From UBA1952 sp965246905 (lineage in GTDB: Bacteria; Bacteroidota; Bacteroidia; Chitinophagales; Chitinophagaceae): 64,000 nucleotides of DNA. The stretch's first letter is position 1. Every line of letters starts with the position of its first letter. The stretch is from positions 186,001 to 250,000 of the forward strand of contig CBDFFZ010000002.1 in the NCBI GenBank assembly GCA_965246905.1, read 5' to 3'. The notes under the pieces were generated by a model. It was not told the DNA's origin and searched no databases. It saw nothing but the letters and a program-made list of their open reading frames with translations. Shown piece by piece: positions 35,085-43,301 of the stretch. A program made the position numbers and the translations under genes.

Positions 35085-35252
35085 CATCCCCCGCAATCCA
35101 TCCCACATCCTCCGCCAACCATCCCCCAGCCTCCGCAACTCAAACCCCATCCCCCGAAACCCACGATCCAACTTCCGTACCCTGAAATCCAGGCTTAGTA
35201 GCTCATCCTACCCGCTCCGCAACCCATTTTCCGCCTTTAGTAAGCCATTTTC
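35085..35252. repeat. Degenerate 21-bp tandem repeat
   Basis: Eight consecutive 21-bp units, each beginning roughly CATCCTCCGCAAYCC, can be laid out without gaps. On the minus strand they read as heptads of the type D-G-L-R-R-M-G. A frame ending EEGKWLTKGGKWVAERVG and a stop runs through the right part. No start or intact gene is found, so it may be the decayed end of a repeat-protein gene. Confidence 0.45.
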
Positions 35253-35654
35253 CTTCTTCTGTTAGGTAATCTCTACCATATGTTGTGTCGCCGAGTACTG
35301 CTTTTCGCCTTCAGGCAGCATCGATTCATTATTCATCAGCAGCATTTATGTAACGGGTCAGGATTTTTTTGGGTTGCTGTCGGCTTACAGGTAAGTTTAA
35401 AAGTGCCTGACTTTTGCGTATGCGTGCATAGCGCCCCAGTGACGTGCAGGTGATAACACCTGCGAGGGCGGAAAGTTTATTTAATTAATTTAACAGATAT
35501 TACATACATTTGCTATGGAGCGTTTTTGACAGACAATCAGGCAATTAAACGGTTATAAGCGAAAAGCTGAGTGAGCTCCCCGACAATGCTCCTTTAATGT
35601 TATTATGTTTCAATTAGATACTTATACAACATCTGTAACTTTTAAATTACATAC
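35253..35654 (+). other. Leader region of the large T9SS gene, no gene seen
   Basis: No supportable gene. Short minus-strand frames (ESMLPEGEKQYSATQHMVEIT) may belong to the decayed gene over the 21-bp repeat. The end of the stretch must hold the promoter of the following gene. Confidence 0.3.
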
Positions 35655-38600
35655 TTGAAAAAACGTTTACTCTACTTATTAACAGCAGTACTGCCCCTGG
35701 GCATTTCACTGAATGCTTCAGCTGTATTACCTGATACCCTCTTGAGAGAATCCTTCGAATATGCGGTTGGCGATCCGCTATCCAAGGTAGATGCAGCTAA
35801 TACAACCATTTACCTGTCATCGGCAACCACCACTAATCAACAATATTTTCTGCGTGGTACGAATGCGAATATAGTTACAACCAGCACCCCTACCTCTAAT
35901 ACAGCATTTGCTTTTAATCCGAACACCGGAATTTCAGGCGGCACCTTGGACGGAAGCTGGTACTGGGCCGGCGAAGGTGTGCGTGGGCCGGCGAATAATA
36001 TTCTCCGGGCACCGGGAGTAGTTACCCTTCAATCGGCACCTACTACCGGGTATTCAGATATTAAAGTAAGAATAGGATTGTTTGAGGGCCGTTATACCGG
36101 TCTTAACTGGGAGAATAATGATAGCCTGGTGATTCAGGCACGTTTTGGCACGGCAGCCTGGACAACCATTGCGCGCTTTTCAGGCGATAATCAGACAGCC
36201 GGTATTGGCGGATTCCTGCGTCAGGACGCTAATTTAAACGGGACTTCGTTCGATGCCGCAGATGCCGGTTCTCCCCGCATCTCCAATACAATGACCGATT
36301 TCATTTTTGACGTTCCGGGCAACGGCAGTACCCTGGATGTACGCGTTATGATGTATGCCGATGGATTAAGTGAGGAGTTTGCATTCGATAACATCCGGAT
36401 TTTTGGTACGCCGAGCAGCAATACTCCTCCTACACTGTCTAATCTGGAAACTACAAGCCTTTCTTATAATGAGGGCGCCGCGGCTACCTTTGTTACAAGC
36501 ACGATCACTATAACCGATCCGGATAATACGACACTGACCGGTGCCACCATTAAACTGACGGCCAATTTTGATAATTCGGAGGACGTGCTCAGTTTTGTAA
36601 ATGCCAATGGAATCAGCGGTGCCTACAACTCCACATCCGGGATACTGACATTAACAGGTACTGCCTCGTTAGCCAGCTATCAGGCTGCCCTTCGGTCGGT
36701 AAAATACCAGAATACAGATGCAATCGACGCATCACCCCTGCCGCGTCAGTTAAGCTTCACGGTAACGGATGGCATTGCATCCGGCAATCCTGCGTACCGT
36801 ACCATAGCTGTAAATGTTTTCCTCAATGCGGCAGCAACTTTGCCATTTACGGAAGATTTTACGACAGACGGTGAGGGAACACGCTATAATTCCAATCGTT
36901 TTAACCCGACGAGCGGGATCGCTTTCGTACGAACAAATCAAGCAGGCTTCAACCAGTTTTATCAGTCAGGCAGCCGCTTTGTGACCTTCAATGGAGTGAG
37001 CAATGCACAATACTGGTTTGGGGAAAACACAAGCAGCCTTTCTAATCCGAGTGTGCTTAAAAACGGATACCTGATTACACAGCAGGTTAACGCCGCAAAC
37101 TACGGTGACCTGCACTTCAAGATCCTGCTTGGCGCGAGTAATGCTGCTACAGATGATAATTACCCTACCTCCTGGGCTGCCAATCGTGATACGTTCAAAA
37201 TCTATTACCGGACCGGCGGCAGCACAGGCACCTGGAATATATTCGCAGCTTTCCGCGGAAGTGTGCTTACCCCGACAGCCGGTGGCAGTATGAAGCGGGA
37301 AACAAACCCTGAGAGTATGAGCTCCCTCCCGTCCGGTACCCAAACGTTGAGCACCGCTTTAACCGATTATGATTTTACCCTACCCGGCATGGCAAGCGGT
37401 CAGGTTGTTGATTTTAAGCTCGTGCTCACGGTTGCAGATCTTACGAATCAATTTGCTTATGACAATATCCGGGTAACAGGCACGCTAACTACTACCATTG
37501 GGTCTTTCAGCCCGGCTTCGATCTGTGCCGGCGCGTCGCTCAGCATCCCCTATACTTACACCGGTGGTGCAATCACTGCGGGTAATGTATTTACCGCACA
37601 GCTTTCCAACAGCAGTGGCGATTTTAGCTCACCGCTCACCATTGGCACACTTACCGGCACTGCCACGAGCGGTTTTATACCAGTCACCATCCCTGGCAAT
37701 ACTGCTACAGGTGCCGGCTATCGTATCCGCATCAACGGCTCCGCCCCTGCGCTTAGCGGAGCTGCCAATACCAACGACCTTACTATTACAAGCCCGGCCA
37801 TCGATGCAACTACCGTATATCTGGCATCGACAGATAAAACAGCAATATCGGCCACTACTACTGCTAATAGCCGCGGCTACTATGCCGATGGCGCCTGCCG
37901 GGCTGTGGCCACGGTACTACCTACCGGTGCAGCCCTGGGCAACACTACCGCCAAAGTGTATGTAAAAACTACTGCGCCTGCCTATGCCGGTAAAAAATAC
38001 GTACGCCGCTATTACGACATCAACCCTGCTACCAATGCCAATACCGCTACGGCAACCGTAACGCTTTACTTTACCCAGGCAGACTTTACGGATTATAATA
38101 CCAATAATGGTACTGCGCCGGACCTTCCTGCTGAATCGACAGATGCCGCCAATAATAAGGTCAACCTGCGCATTACCCAGCAACATGGCACCTCGGCTTC
38201 GGCAGATGGCCTGCCCGGCACTTACACCGGCTGGGCCGGTGTTGGATCCAGAAGTGTATCCATCAACCTGGCAGATAACAATATTGTATGGAACGCTGCT
38301 GCAAGCCGGTGGGAAGTAACCTTCGATGTAACAGGCTTCTCCGGCTTCTTTGCTTATGGAGCCAATGATAATGTGCCTTTGCCGGTGAAACTGGAATCTT
38401 TTACAGCTAAAGCGGAAGGCAGCCGCAACCGGATAAGCTGGAAAACGGCAACCGAAACAAAGGGCACCCTTTACCGCATAGAGCGCAGCGCAAACGCAGA
38501 TGATTTTGAGATGATCGGAAGCATAAACGGCAGCGGCAATGGCGATGATTATGCTTTCTACGATGAGCAGCCGCTAAGCACAGTAAACTTTTACCGCCTG

Positions 38601-38894
38601 AAGATCATGGAAGGCGGCGGCGAAGGCTACTACAGCCAGACGGTAAGCGTGCGCCGCAACGGTACAGGCGGCAGCGTAATGATTTCCCCGGTGCCGGCAA
38701 CAAGCACGGTCAGCATTACAAATACGGCAGCGGCGCTGAATGGTACTCCTGCAACCATTACGGATATGCAGGGCAGGAATGTTATGAGCTTTGTGTTGCA
38801 ACCTGCGCAGGATGTGCCTATCGAAAGCCTGAGGGCCGGCATCTATAGTCTGCGCCTTGCAGATGGCTCGGTGCTGCGGGTTGTGAAGCAGTAA
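35655..38894 (+). CDS. Large T9SS-exported adhesin-like protein
   Basis: The 1079-residue protein starts with TTG; from there it has a good signal peptide (KKRLLYLLTAVLPLGISLNA). Two similar jelly-roll-like domains (residues about 30-250 and 400-610) share features such as YAVGDPLSK.., FRGTNANI and 'FAFDNIRIFGTP' / 'FAYDNIRVTGTL'. Between them lies a cadherin-like/VCBS-type repeat (LSYNEGAAATFVTSTITITD; LRSVKYQNTD, residues 255-390). A further region at 705-890 contains KKYVRRYYDINPATNANT. The end carries a fibronectin-like segment (KLESFTAKAEGSRNRISWKT) and a T9SS sorting domain (MISPVPATSTVSIT, SLRAGIYSLRLADGS). It is expected on the cell surface, probably binding carbohydrates or other cells (inference). 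Confidence 0.83.
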   Translation: MKKRLLYLLTAVLPLGISLNASAVLPDTLLRESFEYAVGDPLSKVDAANTTIYLSSATTTNQQYFLRGTNANIVTTSTPTSNTAFAFNPNTGISGGTLDGSWYWAGEGVRGPANNILRAPGVVTLQSAPTTGYSDIKVRIGLFEGRYTGLNWENNDSLVIQARFGTAAWTTIARFSGDNQTAGIGGFLRQDANLNGTSFDAADAGSPRISNTMTDFIFDVPGNGSTLDVRVMMYADGLSEEFAFDNIRIFGTPSSNTPPTLSNLETTSLSYNEGAAATFVTSTITITDPDNTTLTGATIKLTANFDNSEDVLSFVNANGISGAYNSTSGILTLTGTASLASYQAALRSVKYQNTDAIDASPLPRQLSFTVTDGIASGNPAYRTIAVNVFLNAAATLPFTEDFTTDGEGTRYNSNRFNPTSGIAFVRTNQAGFNQFYQSGSRFVTFNGVSNAQYWFGENTSSLSNPSVLKNGYLITQQVNAANYGDLHFKILLGASNAATDDNYPTSWAANRDTFKIYYRTGGSTGTWNIFAAFRGSVLTPTAGGSMKRETNPESMSSLPSGTQTLSTALTDYDFTLPGMASGQVVDFKLVLTVADLTNQFAYDNIRVTGTLTTTIGSFSPASICAGASLSIPYTYTGGAITAGNVFTAQLSNSSGDFSSPLTIGTLTGTATSGFIPVTIPGNTATGAGYRIRINGSAPALSGAANTNDLTITSPAIDATTVYLASTDKTAISATTTANSRGYYADGACRAVATVLPTGAALGNTTAKVYVKTTAPAYAGKKYVRRYYDINPATNANTATATVTLYFTQADFTDYNTNNGTAPDLPAESTDAANNKVNLRITQQHGTSASADGLPGTYTGWAGVGSRSVSINLADNNIVWNAAASRWEVTFDVTGFSGFFAYGANDNVPLPVKLESFTAKAEGSRNRISWKTATETKGTLYRIERSANADDFEMIGSINGSGNGDDYAFYDEQPLSTVNFYRLKIMEGGGEGYYSQTVSVRRNGTGGSVMISPVPATSTVSITNTAAALNGTPATITDMQGRNVMSFVLQPAQDVPIESLRAGIYSLRLADGSVLRVVKQ

Positions 38895-38977
38895 ATAGGA
38901 TTGGATTAAAACAAAAAGTGAGGCGGGCACGTAAGGTCTGAGCAATTACAGCGCATTCATCAACTATGAGATAATCC

Positions 38978-39006
38978 GCGCAGGCCCTGACACACAGGGC
39001 CTGCGC
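38978..39006. repeat. Perfect 12-bp hairpin
   Basis: GCGCAGGCCCTG pairs exactly with CAGGGCCTGCGC around ACACA. There is no T tract on either side, so a classical terminator is unlikely. It lies 83 bp after the T9SS gene, at the edge of the cassette array. Confidence 0.6.
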
Positions 39007-39030
39007 CTCAGCGTACGCCGAACTAGGGTG

Positions 39031-39076
39031 TAGCGGATAACACCTGCACCAATTGCCACAAACCACCTGTTGGCGT
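39031..39076 (-). repeat. Truncated attC-like arm at the array end
   Basis: On the minus strand, after the stop of the alkylation-repair gene, ACGCCAAC is followed by an arm (AGGTGGTTTGTGGCAATTGG) similar in layout to the first arm of the complete repeats. No matching second arm is found. Confidence 0.35.
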
Positions 39077-39091
39077 TCGTGTTTACAGGTA

Positions 39092-39799
39092 TTAGCATCT
39101 TGCCATTTTCTTCTTCTTCCCTAGGGTACCTTTGTCCATTACTTTTTTTATGTATTGCACGGCATCAGGTATTTTACAAGCAGTGCCATTCATATCGACT
39201 TTTATCTGACCAATGTTTTTAGAAGTGTTTAGCGCATCGTCAGTCAGTGATGTTACATAAGAACCGACAGCAATTATAAAACCATTCATTTTTTGACGAA
39301 TACGATTGTCAACTTGATGAATATTTTGCGCTACTCTCGTCAATAATTTTTTTAAAGCCTGAATATCTAATTCTTCATCCGGCTTGATGGCTACTAAGCT
39401 AGAAAGTGTCGACCAACCACATGCTGCAATAAATTCTTCCTTTGCATCAATCCATTCAATGGCTAATTCATACCCAAATTTACTTTCTGCGGCTATCCAT
39501 GGTACTGTATATTCACTAATATTAGTTGAAAACGCCTGCTGTACCCATCCCGACAAATCATTTTTTGTCATTTTATCCTCATCTGCAATCAGGCCGGCAA
39601 GATACATAGCATCTGCATTTCCGGTGGCGTATAGATCTTTAGCTAATTGGTAATCTTTCTTTACCTTCTTTTGAATAACTTTTAAATCTTCAACCTTTAC
39701 ACCAAAAAATGGCTCTTTAATACCATGCTTAAGCAATATTTTTTTCACACCCTCACTTCCTTTTGCCTTTAATTCTGTCATGATTGTTTGCACATCCAT
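39092..39799 (-). CDS. DNA alkylation repair protein (AlkD-like)
   Basis: The 235-residue, helix-rich protein fits the HEAT-like-repeat DNA alkylation repair family (AlkC/AlkD type). This family removes bulky or positively charged alkylated bases such as N3- and N7-alkylpurines. Typical parts are GIKEPFFGVKVEDLKVIQKK, LAKDLYATGNADAMYLAGLI and AACGWSTLSSLVA. The end is strongly basic (GTLGKKKKMARC). It is cytoplasmic. It is the last gene of the minus-strand cassette array: an R''-like sequence (CTGCCAAC at about 39846-39854) lies upstream of its start and another attC-like arm follows its stop. The start at 39799 gives a normal family N-terminus. Confidence 0.83.
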   Translation of the reverse strand: MDVQTIMTELKAKGSEGVKKILLKHGIKEPFFGVKVEDLKVIQKKVKKDYQLAKDLYATGNADAMYLAGLIADEDKMTKNDLSGWVQQAFSTNISEYTVPWIAAESKFGYELAIEWIDAKEEFIAACGWSTLSSLVAIKPDEELDIQALKKLLTRVAQNIHQVDNRIRQKMNGFIIAVGSYVTSLTDDALNTSKNIGQIKVDMNGTACKIPDAVQYIKKVMDKGTLGKKKKMARC

Positions 39800-39990
39800 A
39801 ATTCTATTTATTAGATTTTTATAAGTACAAAAAAGTGGAATAACATGTTGGCAGTAGTTTGTGTTCCAGGCAATCTATCTTTTAAATATAAATCTCTATT
39901 TTTTATTTGTCAACTAAAGTAAGTTTTCTCTTCTAGTAATTATTTAAAGTCGGGATGCAGTAAACAGTCAATCCCACCATTTTAGATTTA

Positions 39991-40388
39991 TTAGTCAGAC
40001 AGCAAAGATTGTATTGCTTTCTCCCCAACTGTTTTGTCTTGATTAAAATCTCCGCCTGAAATTCCAATTCCACCAATAATTTGTCCACTTTGTGTTATGG
40101 GAAAACCACCTGCTATCGTTAAAATAGATAGGTTTTTGTCAAACGCTTTTTGAAGTTCCGGAACTTTTTGAACTATGTCTGCAAGAATGTGTGTCGGCGC
40201 TTTTAACTGCGATGAAGTAACTGCTTTCTTTTGGCTTACGTCAATTCCAAAAAAGCTACAACCGTCCATTCTATGCAAAGCAATCAAGTGTCCCCCCATG
40301 TCCACAATGGAAACTGTTATAGCTATATTTGATTTACCGCTTCAAGTAAAGCCGCAGAAATTAGTTTATCAATTAAATCTTTTGTCAT
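39991..40388 (-). pseudogene. Frameshifted GlcG/HbpS-like (DUF336) gene
   Basis: An ATG at 40388 begins TKDLIDKLISAALLEAV, the usual start of GlcG/HbpS-like proteins, but runs into a TAG after 24 codons. Adding one base near 40333-40336 (a short A run on the minus strand) joins it to the frame that continues SNIAITVSIVDMGGHLIALH and later GGFPITQSGQIIGGIGISGG. The whole would be about 132 residues, a normal family length. Proteins of this group bind haem or cobalamin or act in glycolate pathways; the role is uncertain. The gene follows a complete attC-like site by 35 bp. A downstream start at GTG could make a truncated protein of 104 residues. Confidence 0.7.
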
Positions 40389-40423
40389 AATTATTATTGT
40401 CTGTAGGGATGTTGTTTAACATT

Positions 40424-40626
40424 GCCACCAACGTCCGGTAGGTATTTGCGATGGCAGGCATTCATTGCTCGTCACGTCCGAATCGCAGCTGATTTATTTT
40501 CTATAGCCGAAATTAAGTACAAATGCTCAATCGCTTAATGTCAGCCGGATATAAAGCACCATAAAAGTACAAATGTTGCGCCTGCGCTCCGCCACCCCTG
40601 CTATTGCAACGGCTTTTGTTGGGCAT
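40424..40626 (-). repeat. attC-like inverted repeat, site 3
   Basis: On the minus strand it begins GCCCAAC (fits RYYYAAC) and ends GTTGGTGGC. The arms pair through TTGCAATAGCAGG and TTGCGATGGCAGG-type sequences. It follows the stop of the SnoaL-like pseudogene and precedes the GlcG-like gene by 35 bp, as expected for a cassette recombination site, although at 203 bp it is longer than most known attC sites. Confidence 0.6.
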
Positions 40627-40657
40627 TCGGGCTTCTATTAATATGTAACTAAGAACT

Positions 40658-41030
40658 TTATTTATCTTCTCGTAAAAATTCTCCTTGTTTTGCTGTGTGT
40701 GGAACGGACCAGCCAAAATAAACGTTTACATCTGTAACTTGTTCATTTTGTAGGGTAAGTATTTCGGTATTTTGAAAGGCTGAGCCATCTAAGTTTTCTG
40801 CTTCATAAGTTACAAACACTTTGTTACTTTCAGAAACCACATGAATAAGATTAAATTGCTTAATCCTTTCGCTGTTTTTCCAGCATCGTTCTAAATAAGT
40901 TTTACGGCTTAAGCAGTTATCTAAAGGATTAATGAAACAAAAGTTTTTTGCAATCAATTTTCAATAGCTGTACGGTCTTTTTTTTCATAGGCTTATAGAC
41001 GGATTTAGCTATATCGATATTACTGCTCAT
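40658..41030 (-). pseudogene. SnoaL-like gene with two frameshifts
   Basis: An ATG at 41030 begins SSNIDIAKSVYK, a normal start for a SnoaL/NTF2-like protein. The frame shifts in a run of eight A (minus strand, near 40985) to a frame reading EKKDRTAIEN, and again near 40958 to the frame LIAKNFCFINPLDN that runs to the stop at 40658 (end: SVPHTAKQGEFLREDK). Each shift needs one extra base to restore the gene, giving about 124 residues. The longest intact part has 99 codons. SnoaL-like proteins are small cone-shaped enzymes or binding proteins; no substrate can be named. It lies 31 bp behind another SnoaL-like gene with no repeat between them. Confidence 0.7.
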
Positions 41031-41061
41031 AATCAATTATTTAAAAACACGTGTCCATAAA

Positions 41062-41505
41062 TTAAGGTTTTAAGTCGAATAATGCTTTTCCCGTTCCAAG
41101 GTCAATAGGTTCGGATATATGTTCATGTATAATCGTCCATTTGCCATTTACTTTTTTAAAGCCGCTTGTAAACCTGTACCACATATCTCTATTTTCTCCG
41201 TCAATGCCTGTTCCATGAGTGCGCATTAAACAATTACTAATAGCAACATCTTTACCTGCTGTAATTTTCAGGTTTTTAATTTCCTGGGTAATTTTGCTTT
41301 TATAAGATGCAAACCATGCTGTCAAACGCGTATCAACAGATTTTTTCCCATTAAATTGCAGTGGTTCCATTAATTCAAACATCGTAACGTCATCCGCAAA
41401 GGAAGAAAGCAGGGCTTCTTTATCTCTATTATATACGTGTTTAATGTTTTCGTTTAATAGGTTTTCGATCTCTTTTGCGCTTTGTCCTGTTGTTCCATTA
41501 TTCAT
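41062..41505 (-). CDS. SnoaL-like / NTF2-superfamily protein
   Basis: The 147-residue protein fits the SnoaL-like (DUF4440-related) group: an N-terminal helix pair (IENLLNENIKHVYNRDKEAL), then FADDVTMFELMEPLQFNGKKS, MWYRFTSGFKKVNGKWTIIH and EHISEP at the end of the sheet. The fold forms a cone with a hydrophobic pocket that may catalyse small reactions or only bind ligands. No signal peptide, so cytoplasmic. It lies between a half attC-like site upstream (41560-41645) and a frameshifted SnoaL-like gene downstream, with which it may form one cassette. Function unknown beyond the fold. Confidence 0.75.
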   Translation of the reverse strand: MNNGTTGQSAKEIENLLNENIKHVYNRDKEALLSSFADDVTMFELMEPLQFNGKKSVDTRLTAWFASYKSKITQEIKNLKITAGKDVAISNCLMRTHGTGIDGENRDMWYRFTSGFKKVNGKWTIIHEHISEPIDLGTGKALFDLKP

Positions 41506-41559
41506 AAAATAAATTTAAAATGTAATATTGTTTAATTTTCAAACCCTTGGCAGAATTAG

Positions 41560-41645
41560 GTCAAATCCGAACCAAAGTACAGGGATGCAAGCAACCGAGT
41601 TTGAACGTCAAGCCCTGCTTGCACACAACCCTTTGTTAACGGTGG
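41560..41645 (-). repeat. Half attC-like site
   Basis: On the minus strand it begins CCACCGTTAAC 2 bp after the stop of the HEPN-like gene and continues with GTGTGCAAGCAGGGCTTGAC, nearly identical to the first arm of the repeat at 43086-43285. The similarity ends near 41560 and no second arm follows, so the site seems truncated. Confidence 0.6.
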
Positions 41646-41647
41646 TT

Positions 41648-42187
41648 TTATTGTCCAAATGGAATTGTCGTACTAAAAAAGAAGTTGCTCATTATTGTCG
41701 AAAAAAAAGTGTCATAATCATTGAAAGCTCTTATCACTTTATTGAATGTGTCATCCGTTGGTTTGATAATGTGTTCAACTTCTTTTGGATGTGTCAACTT
41801 ATCCCGAAACTCTTTTAGGTATTTTAAGTCTGCAAGTTTAGATGCAAAATAGTTTTCTTGTAATTCTTGTCTATTCCAAGTCTTACAAATTTGTTTGAAT
41901 GTCTTTTTGAACTTTTCAAAGAATTTATCTCTGTCGTCATAACCTTCGTAACTGTCAAACAAATTGTAATAATAAATATCAGCTTCAATCAAGGAAAACA
42001 AATTCTTAACACAAGTTCTGCAAAGCATTTCAAATTTCCCTGTGTGAGATTTACTTTCGTCTGTCAACGTTAAAAGCAAAACAAAGTCAGCTTTAATTGT
42101 ATTATGCAGTCTTGGAAATTTGCTTACGATTGGCATTAACTTCCAAAACTCATTTTGGTCTGCTACGAATTTGTCGTTTGTCTCCAT
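41648..42187 (-). CDS. Hypothetical protein with HEPN-like motif
   Basis: This 179-residue all-helical protein is not recognised as a named family. Near residue 130 it has FRDKLTHPKEV, in which RDKLTH fits the R-x4-H motif of HEPN domains. An earlier conserved-looking helix (CVKNLFSLIEADIYYYNLFD) would be the first HEPN helix pair. HEPN proteins are often RNases in toxin-antitoxin, CRISPR or other defence systems, but many are only nucleotide- or RNA-binding. No antitoxin partner is adjacent. The start codon lies 7 bp after the GTTAGCGGC end of a complete attC-like repeat, and a half site follows the stop by 2 bp, so the gene fills its cassette almost exactly. Confidence 0.65.
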   Translation of the reverse strand: METNDKFVADQNEFWKLMPIVSKFPRLHNTIKADFVLLLTLTDESKSHTGKFEMLCRTCVKNLFSLIEADIYYYNLFDSYEGYDDRDKFFEKFKKTFKQICKTWNRQELQENYFASKLADLKYLKEFRDKLTHPKEVEHIIKPTDDTFNKVIRAFNDYDTFFSTIMSNFFFSTTIPFGQ

Positions 42188-42194
42188 AAAAATT

Positions 42195-42347
42195 GCCGCT
42201 AACGAACAGGGCTTTGTGCAGGCAGGGCATTGCTATTTATCCAGCCCGGAACTGAAGCCCAATAAAAAAATAAAAGTATAAGATAACATCTAAAAGCCCA
42301 ACAGAATTCCGTCAAGTCCTGCTTGCACAAAACCCCATGTTGGTGGC
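42195..42347 (-). repeat. attC-like inverted repeat, site 2
   Basis: On the minus strand it runs from GCCACCAAC to GTTAGCGGC (153 bp). The outer arms GTTTTGTGCAAGCAGGAC and TGCCTGCACAAAGCCC pair with a few G-T mismatches and two to four extra bases on one side. Interior sequences (TTATTGGGCTTCAG, CCGGGCTGGA) are shared with site 1. It ends 7 bp before the start of the HEPN-like gene. Confidence 0.7.
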
Positions 42348-42457
42348 AGTGCTATTCGATTTTCGTTTTATTCTCGTTGTTGTTAGTTATATAGTTTCTG
42401 CCAAATTTATAAGCCATAAATAATGAACTTTTAGTCTACCTTTTAACCATAATAAAA

Positions 42458-42493
42458 CCAAAAGCTACCTCAAATCTTTGAGGTAGCTTTTGG
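42458..42493 (-). terminator. Terminator-like hairpin behind the PepSY-like gene
   Basis: CCAAAAGCTACCTCAAA (42458-42474) pairs with TTTGAGGTAGCTTTTGG (42477-42493), 17 bp after the stop of the minus-strand gene at 42511. The arms themselves supply the T tract on the minus strand. Confidence 0.75.
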
Positions 42494-42510
42494 AAAATAA
42501 ATTTAATGGC

Positions 42511-42948
42511 TCAAACTTCTTTTATAAAACTGCCATCCTTATCAAATACCAATTCTTTTCCTCCTTTCATTTCTGCTTCATAAGTAACTGTTCCGCTTGC
42601 ATCAGTTACTAAACCTGCCTCCATAATTTTTACATTTGACCTATTTTTTTTTATATACGCTAAGGCTTTTGCTGGTAATTGATTTATTGCAATCGCTTTT
42701 ACAAGCTCTATAAAAGTTCCTGTTGGTGTGAATAAAGCAGAATTATCTTCGCCTGATCTACCACCCCAATTTGCTTCATAATTAGCTTTCTCTTTTTCCC
42801 AAGCGACTTTGAGTTTACTTGATTCTGGATACTTTACTAAAAATGCAGCTTTTACATCTTTGGGTACATTTGCTGTTTTTAAATCTTGTGCATATGCACC
42901 AGCTATTAAAAAGCTTGAAAGCATAATAGTAACTAAATACTTTTTCAT
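42511..42948 (-). CDS. Secreted PepSY-like (DUF2874) protein
   Basis: The 145-residue protein has a signal peptide (MKKYLVTIMLSSFLIAGAYA-Q) and one or two PepSY-like repeats: VPKDVKAAFLVKYPESSKLK and WEKEKANYEANW, then LPAKALAYIKKNRSNVKIME and VTYEAEMKGGKELVFDKDGS. This is the putative beta-lactamase-inhibitor-like PepSY group of Bacteroidota, whose function is unknown. It should be periplasmic. The cassette has its own leader: 137 bp lie between the GTTGGTGGC end of the upstream repeat and the ATG, including a TAACTTTA box at about 42985-42992 on the minus strand. A hairpin terminator and a complete attC-like repeat follow. Confidence 0.78.
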   Translation of the reverse strand: MKKYLVTIMLSSFLIAGAYAQDLKTANVPKDVKAAFLVKYPESSKLKVAWEKEKANYEANWGGRSGEDNSALFTPTGTFIELVKAIAINQLPAKALAYIKKNRSNVKIMEAGLVTDASGTVTYEAEMKGGKELVFDKDGSFIKEV

Positions 42949-43085
42949 TCTATGTTAAGTTTAAATGTAATTGAATTATTACTCTGTAAAGTTAGTTTTT
43001 GTCGAAGTCAACTTTTGTTACACAATTAGTTAAATAAGTTACATCTTCCCACTTTTCAATTTTAAGGGAGGTTTCTCTAAGCATT

Positions 43086-43285
43086 GCCACCAACGAACAG
43101 GGCTTTGTGCAGGCAGGGCATTGTTGATTGTCCAGCCCGGATCTGAAGCCCAATAAAGAAATAAAAGTACAAGATAACAACTAATAGCCCAACAGCATTC
43201 CGTCCAGCCCGAACCAAAGTACAGCAATGCAAACAGCCGAAGTTTGAACGTCAAGCCCTGCTTGCACAAAACCCATGTTGGCTGC
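43086..43285 (-). repeat. attC-like inverted repeat, site 1
   Basis: On the minus strand it runs from GCAGCCAAC to GTTGGTGGC (200 bp). The arms ATGGGTTTTGTGCAAGCAGG and CCTGCCTGCACAAAGCCC pair over more than 20 bp with a few G-T mismatches and extra bases. It starts 16 bp after the stop of the PD-(D/E)XK-like pseudogene. The interior is longer than in site 2 by about 50 bp. Confidence 0.7.
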
Positions 43286-43301
43286 TGGGCTTCTCTGTCA
43301 G

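Noticed and set aside
34931..35185. Gly/Trp-rich and Pro-rich frames on both strands over the C-rich stretch
   Set aside because: They are low-complexity by-products of the 21-bp repeat and have no signal, start context or family likeness.
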